DNA of 46,496 nucleotides. It comes from a virus. The notes under the pieces were generated by a model that saw only the letters and a program-made list of their open reading frames with translations, ran no database searches and was not told the DNA's origin. Within the stretch, counting starts at the first letter, position 1; each line of letters starts with the position of its first letter. Shown here piece by piece: positions 1-7,844 of the stretch. The DNA is taken from the IMG/VR virus record IMGVR_UViG_3300043392_000049, positions 1-46,496 of that record. The stretch is one strand, 5' to 3'. A program made the translations under genes and the position numbers.

Positions 1-1850
1 TATCCATCGATGATTTTTTCTTGATTAATATCAACACCTTTATATGGTTTAATATAGAATCTACCACGACCAGCATTGAACATACTTTCTATTTCAGCTT
101 TATCTCTTGGTCTAGCAGGCTTAAGAGTAACTTTAAGTTCTAATGCTTCTGGAAAATCTTGAATTCCCATTCCACCTTTAAACGATAATTTAGTATCAGT
201 ACATGCTAAATTACCAATAACAGCAATTGGGTTTAATGGATTTCCAACTGTAACGTGCCATTGACCAGTTGCTTCACCAGTTAATAAGGCATGTGCAACT
301 TGACCGCCTTGTGGAGTATTAAATAATTTTAATAAACCTCCACCTAAAAGGTTATTAACTAAATTACTACCTCCGATACCATTTGCTTTTATATCTCCTA
401 TTAGATTTTGAGCCATTTTACCAATATCACTAATTACAGATTTTAAAAAATCTCCATATTTACCTTCTTGAATTAGGGCTGCATTACCTAGAGGTTTACC
501 AATATTACCTTGACCACCTCCTAAATAACGAACAGCTCCACCCCAGAAAGGAGCATTTGAATAAGTAAGCGTTAATAGATTAGCCATTAAGTCCATAAAC
601 ATTACCTTTGGATTGGCTCCATTAAGAGCTCTTAATTCGTATTCAAACGTAAGAGTAAATTCATTTGTATAATCTAAACCACCTTCTCTTTGTAATATAT
701 TTCTAATAGAGTTATATGGACCAAATACGTGATTTGGGTATGTTGATTTAACCGCGTCAAAATCACTAGCTTGAGTTTCTAATTTAGTATTTTGTGTACC
801 ACTTACACCATTTGCTGCAGCATAAATTCCTTGAGCCCACGGATTGCTATCTATCATAGCACCGACCTTACCTCTTTTTGCTGCATTTTGATTATCTAAT
901 TCTTGAACTTCAGCTTCAATATCTTTCCATCTGTATGCAAAACCTAGATTTAAAATATCTTCAATTTTATTTCCAGTTGCTTCTGACATCCAAGTTACAG
1001 CCCTAGCTAAATCTGGCATAGGTTTAGTAAATGCTTTACCATCTGCTCCTCTACCAGCTGGTGTAATAATATCATCTTCAGTTGGAAAAGCAAATCTTCT
1101 TAAAGTTACCATATAATTATTAGGTATTCTACCTAAATATCTACACATTGCAAAATCAGAATAAGCGTATCTATAACCTAGATTAGCCTCATTAGCACTA
1201 GTTCTTTCAACAATAGTATGTACTGTTGGATTAATTAAAGTGTCAGGATTAAAATCTAATTGATTATATTCAATATAAGGCACACCGCTTGATTTCATTT
1301 GCAGTGGTGTTCCTCTATAATTAAATAAAGTATATCTATTAAATGCAGAGTGAACTAATTTACCTTCGTGCACTTCACTTTCAGTTGCAGCAATTGTTTT
1401 ACCATTTTTATCTTTAGCCGTAGAATTAGGTATTTTATAAACTTCAGATTGCGCAATTCTATCATAATACTCAGATGGAGTATTGTTAATAGCTTCCATG
1501 CTTGGTTGATTAGGATTAGCTGCATTTGGTGTAGGCTCGGGTGGAGCAATACCAGGCTTTGCAGCTTCAGCAGGTGCTTTAGATACCTTATCAGCTGTTA
1601 AAGCTTGTGTACTAGGGTCAACCCATCCGGCAGGCGGTGTAGCTGCATCAATTTCACCTGGAGGTAATTCACTATTAATAGCAACATCTGGCGCAATATC
1701 AGATGGAGACCATTTAGTAGAAGTTAAATCAGCAGAATTAGTAGCAGTACCATCTGCATTTAATACAACAGTACCAGCACCTCCAATATTAACTTTGTTA
1801 TTAACGATGCCAATTGGTTTAGGCATTTTCGGTTGAATGAATTCAGGCAT
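1..1850 (-). CDS. Large virion-type protein, 3' end cut by window edge
   Basis: The ATG is at 1848-1850 and the frame stays open for about 616 codons to the window edge, so the C-terminus is missing. The first ~150 residues are rich in Pro, Ala, Asn and Ser and look disordered. After that comes a folded region with motifs such as YRGTPLQMKSSGVPYIEY and YAYSDFAMCRYLGRIPNNY, then a Gly/Asn-rich stretch near residues 440-520. Size, composition and position at the head of a run of small co-directional genes fit a phage structural (tail or baseplate) protein. I cannot name the family. No membrane segment or enzyme motif was seen. The 56-nt gap upstream is AT-rich and could hold a promoter. Confidence 0.85.
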   Translation of the reverse strand, partial: MPEFIQPKMPKPIGIVNNKVNIGGAGTVVLNADGTATNSADLTSTKWSPSDIAPDVAINSELPPGEIDAATPPAGWVDPSTQALTADKVSKAPAEAAKPGIAPPEPTPNAANPNQPSMEAINNTPSEYYDRIAQSEVYKIPNSTAKDKNGKTIAATESEVHEGKLVHSAFNRYTLFNYRGTPLQMKSSGVPYIEYNQLDFNPDTLINPTVHTIVERTSANEANLGYRYAYSDFAMCRYLGRIPNNYMVTLRRFAFPTEDDIITPAGRGADGKAFTKPMPDLARAVTWMSEATGNKIEDILNLGFAYRWKDIEAEVQELDNQNAAKRGKVGAMIDSNPWAQGIYAAANGVSGTQNTKLETQASDFDAVKSTYPNHVFGPYNSIRNILQREGGLDYTNEFTLTFEYELRALNGANPKVMFMDLMANLLTLTYSNAPFWGGAVRYLGGGQGNIGKPLGNAALIQEGKYGDFLKSVISDIGKMAQNLIGDIKANGIGGSNLVNNLLGGGLLKLFNTPQGGQVAHALLTGEATGQWHVTVGNPLNPIAVIGNLACTDTKLSFKGGMGIQDFPEALELKVTLKPARPRDKAEIESMFNAGRGRFYIKPYKGVDINQEKIIDG

Positions 1851-1906
1851 TTAAATATATGTATATGTTTCTACAGAATAATTCTATCTAAACATATATA
1901 TCAATA

Positions 1907-2500
1907 TTAAATCGATTCAATTTGGTCTAATTCCGTACCGTTTGGTCTATGTAATAATTTATCGAAATAATCTTTGTCAGTTAGTGCTCTATCACCTAAG
2001 AATTTTTTAAGGCTTGCTTCAAATTCTCCTTTGGTGTGATAATAATACTGACCCTTTGAATAAACTCTTCGATTTGAGAGTTCATATAATTCTTTAATTG
2101 TTTTTTCTACAAAGAAATCCTGTAATGAATTGAATAATTCATTTAATTCAGCTCTAGTTTTAACACAGAAAACTGAATCTACTACGATTAAGTGACTTTC
2201 CCATTTTTCAGCGAAATGTCTTTCTAAATCCTCTATAGTATTATAGAGTTTTCTTTTTAAGTTAATTTTAGTTTGTTTATCTTCAAAGTTTCCCTTAAAA
2301 GTTAATCCAAAAAAATATCTTTTAAGAAAAGCCACATCATCGTAAAAAGATGTAACTTTAACCTGATATTGAGGCATTAATGCATCAAATTTAACGTCAT
2401 ATATGACGCATCTTACTGGAAAGACTATATTAGGATGCCTAAAATTAGATAATAAAGCGTAGATTGTTTCGCCCTTTGAAAATAATTGATGACGTATCAT
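1907..2500 (-). CDS. Hypothetical protein, 197 aa
   Basis: Unrecognised soluble protein rich in Lys, Glu and aromatic residues, mixed alpha/beta in appearance, with a beta-rich N-terminal third (about residues 1-70) and a helical, charged remainder. Its ATG directly abuts the stop codon of the gene upstream (2501), so the two are probably translated together. It is the last of a six-gene cluster of small unknowns that precedes the large structural-type gene. The cluster position suggests a role in tail or virion assembly, but nothing in the sequence proves it. Confidence 0.85.
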   Translation of the reverse strand: MIRHQLFSKGETIYALLSNFRHPNIVFPVRCVIYDVKFDALMPQYQVKVTSFYDDVAFLKRYFFGLTFKGNFEDKQTKINLKRKLYNTIEDLERHFAEKWESHLIVVDSVFCVKTRAELNELFNSLQDFFVEKTIKELYELSNRRVYSKGQYYYHTKGEFEASLKKFLGDRALTDKDYFDKLLHRPNGTELDQIESI

Positions 2501-2917
2501 TTAATTATCAATAAACTTTACACTATCAAATAGAGAAAGAACTCCCTTTTTAGGAAAATCATCTCTATTAATAATGATTAAATTAAAAGAATATTTGTCT
2601 TTATAAAGAGATGCGATAAGTTCTTTTAAAGCTAATACGTTAGTGGTTTTTAAATTCTTTATAAGATATAGAATCTTCTTAAATTCAACTTTGTCTTCTA
2701 CACAATCTTCATCTTCTCTTAAACATTGTTGTAATCTTTTCATAATGTATAAGCCAATTACAGAATCAGTTGGCTCTTGTCCATTTACATCAGATTTAGA
2801 TAACTTAGTTGAAATGGCAAAATAATCAATCACGTTTGTATATTCTTCACAAGTTTTAGTAAACTTCATAAAGTCTTTTCTAGTAGAACACCAAACGCAA
2901 TCGATTATTAATTCCAT
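2501..2917 (-). CDS. Hypothetical protein, 138 aa
   Basis: Unrecognised. The N-terminus (MELIIDCVWCSTRKDF) reads as a buried beta strand followed by a helix. A second hydrophobic strand (SFNLIIINRDDFPKKG) lies near residues 112-127, so a small alpha/beta Rossmann-like fold is possible, but no Walker or other catalytic motif is present. The start overlaps the upstream stop codon by one base (TAATG) and the stop abuts the next ATG, which implies translational coupling. Confidence 0.85.
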   Translation of the reverse strand: MELIIDCVWCSTRKDFMKFTKTCEEYTNVIDYFAISTKLSKSDVNGQEPTDSVIGLYIMKRLQQCLREDEDCVEDKVEFKKILYLIKNLKTTNVLALKELIASLYKDKYSFNLIIINRDDFPKKGVLSLFDSVKFIDN

Positions 2918-3240
2918 TAATTAGTTAACATCATTTCAAGCTTGCGAATTTCAAGTTTATATTCTTGAATTCTAATGCTGACTTCTTCAGCAGTTGGAAT
3001 ATAAGAGGTTCCCCAATCTTGAATTATTTTTATTTGATACTTATCGCTTGGGTTTCCAAGTTCTAAGCCTGAATCCATTGCAATGTCGTTTAAGAATTTC
3101 ATCTTAACATCATTTGCGTCTTTTGATTCAAAGTCATATACAGTAACAGACTCATATGATTCTCCAGCAGCATTGATATTGTCGTCAATTACACTCTTAA
3201 TGATTCCATTGTCAGCTAATGATAAAGTTACTGTATGCAT
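2917..3240 (-). CDS. Hypothetical protein, 107 aa
   Basis: Small acidic protein with alternating hydrophobic residues in its first ~80 residues (beta-rich) and a C-terminal helix (about residues 83-105, EEVSIRIQEYKLEIRKLEMM) that could form a short coiled coil. No family recognised. It is embedded in the small-gene operon, 3 nt after the upstream stop and overlapping the next start by 1 nt. Confidence 0.85.
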   Translation of the reverse strand: MHTVTLSLADNGIIKSVIDDNINAAGESYESVTVYDFESKDANDVKMKFLNDIAMDSGLELGNPSDKYQIKIIQDWGTSYIPTAEEVSIRIQEYKLEIRKLEMMLTN

Positions 3241-3243
3241 ATT

Positions 3244-3627
3244 TTATTGTCTACTTAATAATGAAGCGTTAGCTTGCTTTAATAATTTTTTTGCTAATTT
3301 ACGGTCAGACGTTAAAGTCTCACGTTGCTTAACTTCAGTTAATGAGTATGCTTCTTCTAACATTTTAATTTCTGCCTCATTAAATCCAATTTTAGTCCAC
3401 GTTTCTTTTGCAGAATTTAGAATTGTTTGAATTTGATTTTCAATTGCTTCTTGAGTTCTTTGTACTAATTGATTATGAAATTCTCTACCTTCGCCAATTG
3501 TTTTAGCATACCATGAATTTCTAATTTCACCACCAAATGCAAAAGTATTCTTAATTTTTAAGAAACCAGCTTGACGATACATACCTCTTTTGTTGCGACG
3601 GTTTCCCGATAGTTTTTTTCTACTCAT
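3244..3627 (-). CDS. Hypothetical basic-N-terminus protein, 127 aa
   Basis: The first ~20 residues are strongly basic (MSRKKLSGNRRNKRGMYRQ), a pattern often seen in small nucleic-acid-binding or virion-associated proteins. The rest is mostly helical, with heptad-like spacing around residues 50-120. No family recognised. The start overlaps the end of the 207-aa gene upstream by 8 nt, which supports operon membership. Confidence 0.83.
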   Translation of the reverse strand: MSRKKLSGNRRNKRGMYRQAGFLKIKNTFAFGGEIRNSWYAKTIGEGREFHNQLVQRTQEAIENQIQTILNSAKETWTKIGFNEAEIKMLEEAYSLTEVKQRETLTSDRKLAKKLLKQANASLLSRQ

Positions 3628-4243
3628 TATAATAATTGTTTAAATATGAATTAATTTCTTCTGTTATAAATTCTTGTAGTTTATCTATTGTAATTTGTGC
3701 AACAGCCATTTTTGTAATAGCTGCTAATAATTCAGCTCTGCTTTCATCTGAATTTTCAATTAACATTTCGACTACATCCTTTTTAGGAATATTAATTCCC
3801 ATTGGTACGTTTAAAAATTCTACATTTTTTTGAGACAATTTAAGGATTAATTTTTCAAGCGGAGTTTCTTCTTGCTTAGATTTAACTTCTTTAACCACTA
3901 CTTGTTCTTGTAGAATTTGTTGAGGTTGCACAGGTTTTAAAGATATGCCTTCATTAAACCCAGGAAGAGGTAACTCATTATTTATAATTTCTTGTAAAAA
4001 TTCTCTTACAAGATTTTTGTATATTTGTTCTCCGTTTGTAAAATAGATGAATTCATTATCTTCTGATTTTACAGTAACAGTATCCCCAAAATTATCACCT
4101 TTAATCCATTGGTATCTTTTAGGCTCATCAATGTTTTCCATTTCTTCAGTATGTGTTTCTTCTAATTGCATAGTCATTGTGTCAGATTTCTGATTGTCTT
4201 TCAATTTACTCAGCGAGTTGATGAAATTCTTTATCAGTTTCAT
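3620..4243 (-). CDS. Hypothetical protein, 207 aa
   Basis: Acidic protein. Residues 40-75 look like a small beta domain (YQWIKGDNFGDTVTVKSED). Residues 100-125 are a Pro/Gln/Glu-rich linker, and the C-terminal ~80 residues are helical. No known family. The called ATG overlaps the upstream 66-aa gene by 38 nt, which is long for this genome. A later ATG (residue 23, codon 4175-4177) would remove the overlap, so the start is uncertain. Confidence 0.8.
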   Translation of the reverse strand: MKLIKNFINSLSKLKDNQKSDTMTMQLEETHTEEMENIDEPKRYQWIKGDNFGDTVTVKSEDNEFIYFTNGEQIYKNLVREFLQEIINNELPLPGFNEGISLKPVQPQQILQEQVVVKEVKSKQEETPLEKLILKLSQKNVEFLNVPMGINIPKKDVVEMLIENSDESRAELLAAITKMAVAQITIDKLQEFITEEINSYLNNYYNE

Positions 4244-4406
4244 TATATAAATTAATAAATTTTTCTATAAATTCAATAGAGTCATTACTTCCTTTAAAGG
4301 AATCAATACCCTTTATCTGTGTTTTAAAAAAATAATTTGAACCGTTTTCTTTAAGAACAGTATCTAAATTTTTAACATCACTTAGTATTCTACTATTAAA
4401 TCCCAT
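4206..4406 (-). CDS. Hypothetical small protein, 66 aa
   Basis: Short, charged, probably helical protein of unknown function, first gene of the run that leads into the large structural gene. It begins 12 nt after the stop codon of dCMP deaminase and overlaps the 207-aa gene. Support comes from operon spacing and coding-like composition only. Confidence 0.65.
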   Translation of the reverse strand: MGFNSRILSDVKNLDTVLKENGSNYFFKTQIKGIDSFKGSNDSIEFIEKFINLYNETDKEFHQLAE

Positions 4407-4418
4407 TTAGTTTATTAT

Positions 4419-4931
4419 TTAATCATTATTCCATACAATTACTTGATGTGTTTTAATTCCAGCTTTTTCTAATAGATTAATACCTGACACATCAATATAT
4501 TCTTCACAATAATATACCTCTTTTACACCAGCTTGTATAATTAATTTTGCACAATCAAAACAAGGTGAAGTTGTAGTATATAGAATAGAATCCTTAGAGG
4601 TTAATGTTGATTTTGCTAATTTTGTTATAGCATTAGATTCAGCATGTAAAACTTCTTTTTTAGTAACTAATTTACTCCAAGTTCCTCCATGTTTATCACA
4701 ACAATAACCATGCTCCTTTAATTCTAAAATCTGTTCATCGCCTTTTGGTAAAACAGCATGTAAATCCTCACATTGATTATCAAATCCATGTGGAGTTCCA
4801 TTATAACCAAATGAAACAATTTGTTCGTCCTTTACAATAAGGCAACCTACCTTACGTCTTTCAGCATAAGATAATTTAGCTATTTGATAAGCCATTTGCA
4901 TGTAAATAACAGAAATTGGTAATCTTGGCAT
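4419..4931 (-). CDS. Deoxycytidylate (dCMP) deaminase
   Basis: Zinc-dependent deaminase converting dCMP to dUMP, the route to dTMP in T4-like phages. The zinc and catalytic signature is complete: HAE at residues 97-99 and PCFDC at 123-127. The substrate-loop motif GYNGTPHGF (42-50) and an extra Cys/His-rich insert (residues 54-81, with GYCCDKHGG) match the phage and eukaryotic dCMP deaminase subgroup rather than plain cytidine deaminase. Length (170 aa) is normal. A perfect T4-late-type TATAAATA box lies 16-23 nt upstream of the ATG. In the same genome the dCMP-hydroxymethylase-like gene at 42362-43228 would compete for the same nucleotide, so the two together set the dCMP pool. Confidence 0.93.
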   Translation of the reverse strand: MPRLPISVIYMQMAYQIAKLSYAERRKVGCLIVKDEQIVSFGYNGTPHGFDNQCEDLHAVLPKGDEQILELKEHGYCCDKHGGTWSKLVTKKEVLHAESNAITKLAKSTLTSKDSILYTTTSPCFDCAKLIIQAGVKEVYYCEEYIDVSGINLLEKAGIKTHQVIVWNND

Positions 4932-4946
4932 ATAATTTATTTTAAT

Positions 4947-4954
4947 TATTTATA
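4947..4954 (-). promoter_or_regulatory. TATAAATA late-promoter-like box for dCMP deaminase
   Basis: Reads TATAAATA on the minus strand, identical to the T4 late -10 consensus. Its near edge is 16 nt from the A of the ATG, exactly the spacing of the second copy at 6054-6061. Whether a T4-type late sigma factor exists in this phage cannot be seen here. Confidence 0.5.
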
Positions 4955-4984
4955 CTAATTAATTTTCATTAGTTTCTAAAATAA

Positions 4985-5008
4985 AAAAGGTCTCTTAAGA
5001 GACCTTTT
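4985..5008 (-). terminator. Rho-independent terminator after the 151-aa gene
   Basis: Perfect 10-bp stem (4985-4994 with 4999-5008) with a TTAA loop. On the minus strand the stem is followed by TTTTTTAT. It separates the capsid-targeted protein gene from dCMP deaminase. Confidence 0.85.
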
Positions 5009-5034
5009 AAATATTAAGTGGTTTTGTAAAATTA

Positions 5035-5490
5035 TTAAGATGCTTTTGGACCTTCTTCTTCCTCTTTAGAAATATTACTTGGTGCCATATTAGCTTCTTT
5101 TGCTTCATCTACTTTTTTACAAAATGCTTCTTTCATAGAATTACAAGCCGATTCGTATGCTTCTAATGCATAATCTTCTTTAAGAGATTTTAATGTATTA
5201 GCTGAATAATTTCCGATAAGAGATGCAACTTCACACATATAAGATTCAATTGTATGTTCATCGTGAGCATCACTTTCCCATTGTGCAGCTTCTTCTTTTA
5301 TACATTCATAGCATTCTTTTAAAAGGTCAGTTGCTGTTTTTTTAGGTTCTTCTTTTTCAGGTGCAACTTCAGTTGCCTCTGGTTTAGATTCTTCTGTCTT
5401 TGGCTTTTCAGTAGCTTGTTCTACTTTAGTACCTTCTTCATTAATAACTGATTCAGCTAAAAATTGTTCGAATGATTTAAGATTTATCAT
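5035..5490 (-). CDS. Acidic protein with T4-like capsid-targeting N-terminus, 151 aa
   Basis: The N-terminus MINLKSFEQFLAE|S closely resembles the ~10-residue capsid-targeting sequence of T4 internal proteins (form M-K-T-Y-Q-E-F-I-A-E), which is cut after (L/I)-X-E by the prohead protease. Here LAE at residues 11-13 would be the cut site. Residues 17-55 are a Glu/Lys/Pro-rich linker; residues 55-150 are helical, acidic and contain three Cys. The 181-aa gene immediately upstream has the same N-terminus (2 nt spacing), so the pair is probably co-expressed and co-packaged. No enzyme motif is visible. The internal-protein role is inferred from the leader only. Confidence 0.85.
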   Translation of the reverse strand: MINLKSFEQFLAESVINEEGTKVEQATEKPKTEESKPEATEVAPEKEEPKKTATDLLKECYECIKEEAAQWESDAHDEHTIESYMCEVASLIGNYSANTLKSLKEDYALEAYESACNSMKEAFCKKVDEAKEANMAPSNISKEEEEGPKAS

Positions 5491-5492
5491 GA

Positions 5493-6038
5493 TTATGCTA
5501 ATTTTGCTTTTTGTAATTTAGCTTTAATTAATTGTGCAGCTCTATGCTCAATACCAGGTGCTCTAAAAGAACCACCTATTTCATTTGCATCGTCTTTAAT
5601 TTTCTTAACTAAAGCATCAATCGTAGATTCGATGTGAGACATTAAAGCATCTTCTTTTTCTTCTTCATCATCTGAAATTGTGCCATCACTTTTTTTTTCA
5701 GTGACTTCTTTTCCGATGTTTTCACCATCAGCTTGGTCTTTTAAGTCTTTATTTAATTCAGCCGAATCGTCTTCTGCTCTATCTTCTGCTTTAGCATATT
5801 TAGTACCTTCTGCATCAACTACAGGAGGTGTAACGTCTTTTGAATCGTCCTTTAATTGGTCTGCTTCAATTCCTGTTACGTCATTAGCTTCATTAGCTTC
5901 TTGACCTTGAGACTGAACTGCATCAGCTTCTTCTTCATCATGTTGTTCTGGAGTTCCAGCATCTACAACATCTTTTTCAATTTCTTCAGCTCTATCCATT
6001 TCAGATACAAACTGTTCAAATGATTTTAAATTTGCCAT
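5493..6038 (-). CDS. Very acidic protein with T4-like capsid-targeting N-terminus, 181 aa
   Basis: The N-terminus MANLKSFEQFVSE|M matches the neighbouring 151-aa protein at LKSFEQF and fits a T4-type capsid-targeting leader with a V-S-E cut site. Residues 15-135 are extremely rich in Asp, Glu and Ala, look disordered, and hold many further acid-type X-X-E sites. The C-terminal ~45 residues (MSHIESTIDALVKKIKDD and on) are helical and basic at the end. Composition resembles a prohead scaffold/core or an internal protein. A TATAAATA box 16 nt upstream suggests late expression. Confidence 0.87.
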   Translation of the reverse strand: MANLKSFEQFVSEMDRAEEIEKDVVDAGTPEQHDEEEADAVQSQGQEANEANDVTGIEADQLKDDSKDVTPPVVDAEGTKYAKAEDRAEDDSAELNKDLKDQADGENIGKEVTEKKSDGTISDDEEEKEDALMSHIESTIDALVKKIKDDANEIGGSFRAPGIEHRAAQLIKAKLQKAKLA

Positions 6039-6053
6039 GTTAATGTGTTTTTT

Positions 6054-6061
6054 TATTTATA
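6054..6061 (-). promoter_or_regulatory. TATAAATA late-promoter-like box for the capsid-targeted pair
   Basis: Minus-strand TATAAATA, with its near edge 16 nt from the ATG at 6038, the same spacing as the box at 4947-4954. It would drive the two genes with capsid-targeting leaders, which must be made late in T4-like phages. Confidence 0.5.
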
Positions 6062-6086
6062 TTATATTATTAACTATATATTCAAT

Positions 6087-6274
6087 TTATTTTAATAAAA
6101 AATTAATAGCATTTGCAAGCATATATTCTTGACCTTTAGTCTTTTCAAAACGTGGACTTAAAGTTATAATATCACCCTTTCCATTATATTTTCAGTTATT
6201 CCAATATCGTGATAAACTCCGATTTTTAATTTAGAATTATTGAAATATTCCTCAAAAAGTTTGATTTTCTTCAT
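6087..6274 (-). pseudogene. Frameshifted small gene (about 62 codons)
   Basis: From the ATG at 6272-6274 the reading frame gives MKKIKLFEEYFNNSKLKIGV and continues to about residue 29, then runs to a stop at 6164-6166. Shifting frame by -1 around 6185-6192 gives a second coding-like segment (NGKGDIITLSPRFEKTKGQE and on) ending at a stop at 6087-6089. Together they would make one protein that fills the otherwise empty interval between two genes. The LFEEYF start resembles the capsid-targeting leaders nearby. It could be a true pseudogene, a sequencing error in an A-rich run, or a programmed -1 shift; no classic slippery heptamer is evident. The 5' end overlaps the upstream gene by 23 nt. Confidence 0.6.
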
Positions 6275-6575
6275 TATAATTTACAAAATTTTCAAATGTT
6301 AATTGAAAAGATTCATTTGCTAAGCTTATCTTCATTGAAGCTGAACGAGAGTCTAATTCTAACATTTTTAATTTTAATTCATTTTTTTGAATATCTAATT
6401 GAATTATATTAAGAGCATAAACAGATTTATCAGCAGCTTTAGCATCCACCATTTTAGCGCTAAGACTTCTAATTTTATCTTTAGTAGCCGCAATAGCTTG
6501 TCTATTAGCATTAATTTTATCCCTTAATGCAGCAACATCTTCATTTAACAAAATGAAATTACTAAATGTAATCAT
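6252..6575 (-). CDS. Coiled-coil protein with possible capsid-targeting leader, 107 aa
   Basis: Almost entirely helical, with heptad-like hydrophobic spacing from residue 14 to about 88. The N-terminus MITFSNFILLNE|D has the aromatic-rich start and L-N-E end expected of a T4-type leader but is less close to consensus than its neighbours. It precedes the frameshifted small gene and the two clear leader proteins, which is why an internal or core protein role is considered. Function is otherwise unknown. Confidence 0.8.
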   Translation of the reverse strand: MITFSNFILLNEDVAALRDKINANRQAIAATKDKIRSLSAKMVDAKAADKSVYALNIIQLDIQKNELKLKMLELDSRSASMKISLANESFQLTFENFVNYNEENQTF

Positions 6576-6619
6576 ATTGCATTTATTTTTTTATTAATTT
6601 TATTATATATCAAAATAAA

Positions 6620-6639
6620 AAAGTCTCATAAGAGACTTT
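6620..6639 (-). terminator. Rho-independent terminator after the 73-aa gene
   Basis: Perfect 8-bp stem (6620-6627 with 6632-6639), ATAA loop on the plus strand, followed on the minus strand by TTTTATTTTG. It ends the operon of the 73-aa gene at 6671-6892. Confidence 0.8.
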
Positions 6640-6670
6640 AATACATAACAAATCAATGAGTTATACTAAA

Positions 6671-6892
6671 TTATTGTGTGCTTTCATTTGATTCAGAATT
6701 AGAAACAGTAAAAGCTGCATCAATAATATTTAACATTTGATTAGCGTTTGATAATTTTTTAAGATTTTCTTCAATGGCTAACATAAATTCACCGGTACTA
6801 GGTGTATTCATCCAAAAATCTAATTCAGCAATGGCCGTAGCTTTTTCAGCTTCATATTTTGCTCTAATAGCTTTAATTTTTAATTGCGACAT
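6671..6892 (-). CDS. Hypothetical helical protein, 73 aa
   Basis: Small, soluble, predicted helical hairpin (about residues 1-28 and 37-62) with a Ser/Glu/Asn tail. No family recognised. It starts 24 nt after the UV endonuclease stop and is followed by a strong terminator, so it is the last gene of that transcript. Confidence 0.8.
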   Translation of the reverse strand: MSQLKIKAIRAKYEAEKATAIAELDFWMNTPSTGEFMLAIEENLKKLSNANQMLNIIDAAFTVSNSESNESTQ

Positions 6893-6916
6893 ATTATTAA
6901 TGTTTATTTTTTTATA

Positions 6917-7843
6917 TTAAGAAAACATAATTTGTTTATCAAAATCCTTTAAATATTTAAGCAACGCTTTTTCTTTAGCTTTAGCTTCTATTTCTATATC
7001 GATTAATAGATTATAACATTTAATCTCTTCGTATAAATAATCAGCATGTGCTCTAATAATTGAACTGGTATCTTCGTATATTTTCTTAGAAGAAGAATAA
7101 TGCGTTAATTGCGGAATCATGCCCCATGTTTTAGAAGCTAATTTAATAGCTTCTTCTTCTGATAAATTACCAGGATTGCACATGTGATGTAGATAGTCGA
7201 ACGTGATAGGTGTACCTATATGCATATAAATTCCATTATACAAATCTTCAACACTATACATAGAATCCTTATCATCGTTTTCAACAACTAATCTAGAAGA
7301 TGCACATTCTGGTAGTCTTTTGAAATTAGCGCAGAATCTTTCCATTGTGGTTTTCTTATCACCATAAGTTCCGCCGATGTGAATATTAATTGCGCTATAT
7401 TGATTTCTTTGAAAACCCAAAAGTTCCATAATTTCACCATGCTGTCTTAAATCTTTAATAGCTTTTGTAACCACTAATTCATTGGGCGAAGCTAATACGT
7501 TATAAGGACCTGGATGAAATGTAAGTCTTTGTCCATATTTAAGTGCTAGAGACCCAGCACCGCGAAGCACATTGCTAATCTTTTCAAAATCTGGTAAATC
7601 TGATAATTCATAATCCGACATCCATGGAAACATATCAGAGGACATTCGATATAGCTTAATGCCCTTTGATTCATTCCATTTAATTATCTCAACCAAATCT
7701 TTTACATTTTGTAAAGCTAGCTCTGATGCATATTTAATACCCTTAGCGTCAAAGGTTTTACGAACCATTGTACGGTTAGTGGTAATTTTTTTAGTTGCTT
7801 GCAATTCTAAATTAATACAACAATATCCTAAGTTAGGGTACAT
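6917..7843 (-). CDS. UV-damage endonuclease (UvdE/UvsE family)
   Basis: TIM-barrel endonuclease that nicks DNA 5' of UV photoproducts using divalent metals. Recognisable family motifs, numbered from the chosen start, are NLGYCCINLEL near residues 3-13, KLYRMSSDMFPWMSDYEL (~68-85), LTFHPGPYNVLAS (~113-125), INIHIGGTYGDK, LVVENDD (~192-198) and PITFDYLHHMCNP. The His, Glu and Asp residues that bind metal are present. I chose the ATG at 7841-7843 because it yields the usual N-terminus and falls just after the upstream stop (7845). An in-frame upstream extension to 7906 lies inside that gene and looks spurious. Length is 308 aa, normal. It gives the phage photoproduct repair independent of light, replacing the role of T4 DenV. 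Confidence 0.93.
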   Translation of the reverse strand: MYPNLGYCCINLELQATKKITTNRTMVRKTFDAKGIKYASELALQNVKDLVEIIKWNESKGIKLYRMSSDMFPWMSDYELSDLPDFEKISNVLRGAGSLALKYGQRLTFHPGPYNVLASPNELVVTKAIKDLRQHGEIMELLGFQRNQYSAINIHIGGTYGDKKTTMERFCANFKRLPECASSRLVVENDDKDSMYSVEDLYNGIYMHIGTPITFDYLHHMCNPGNLSEEEAIKLASKTWGMIPQLTHYSSSKKIYEDTSSIIRAHADYLYEEIKCYNLLIDIEIEAKAKEKALLKYLKDFDKQIMFS

Positions 7844-7844
7844 A

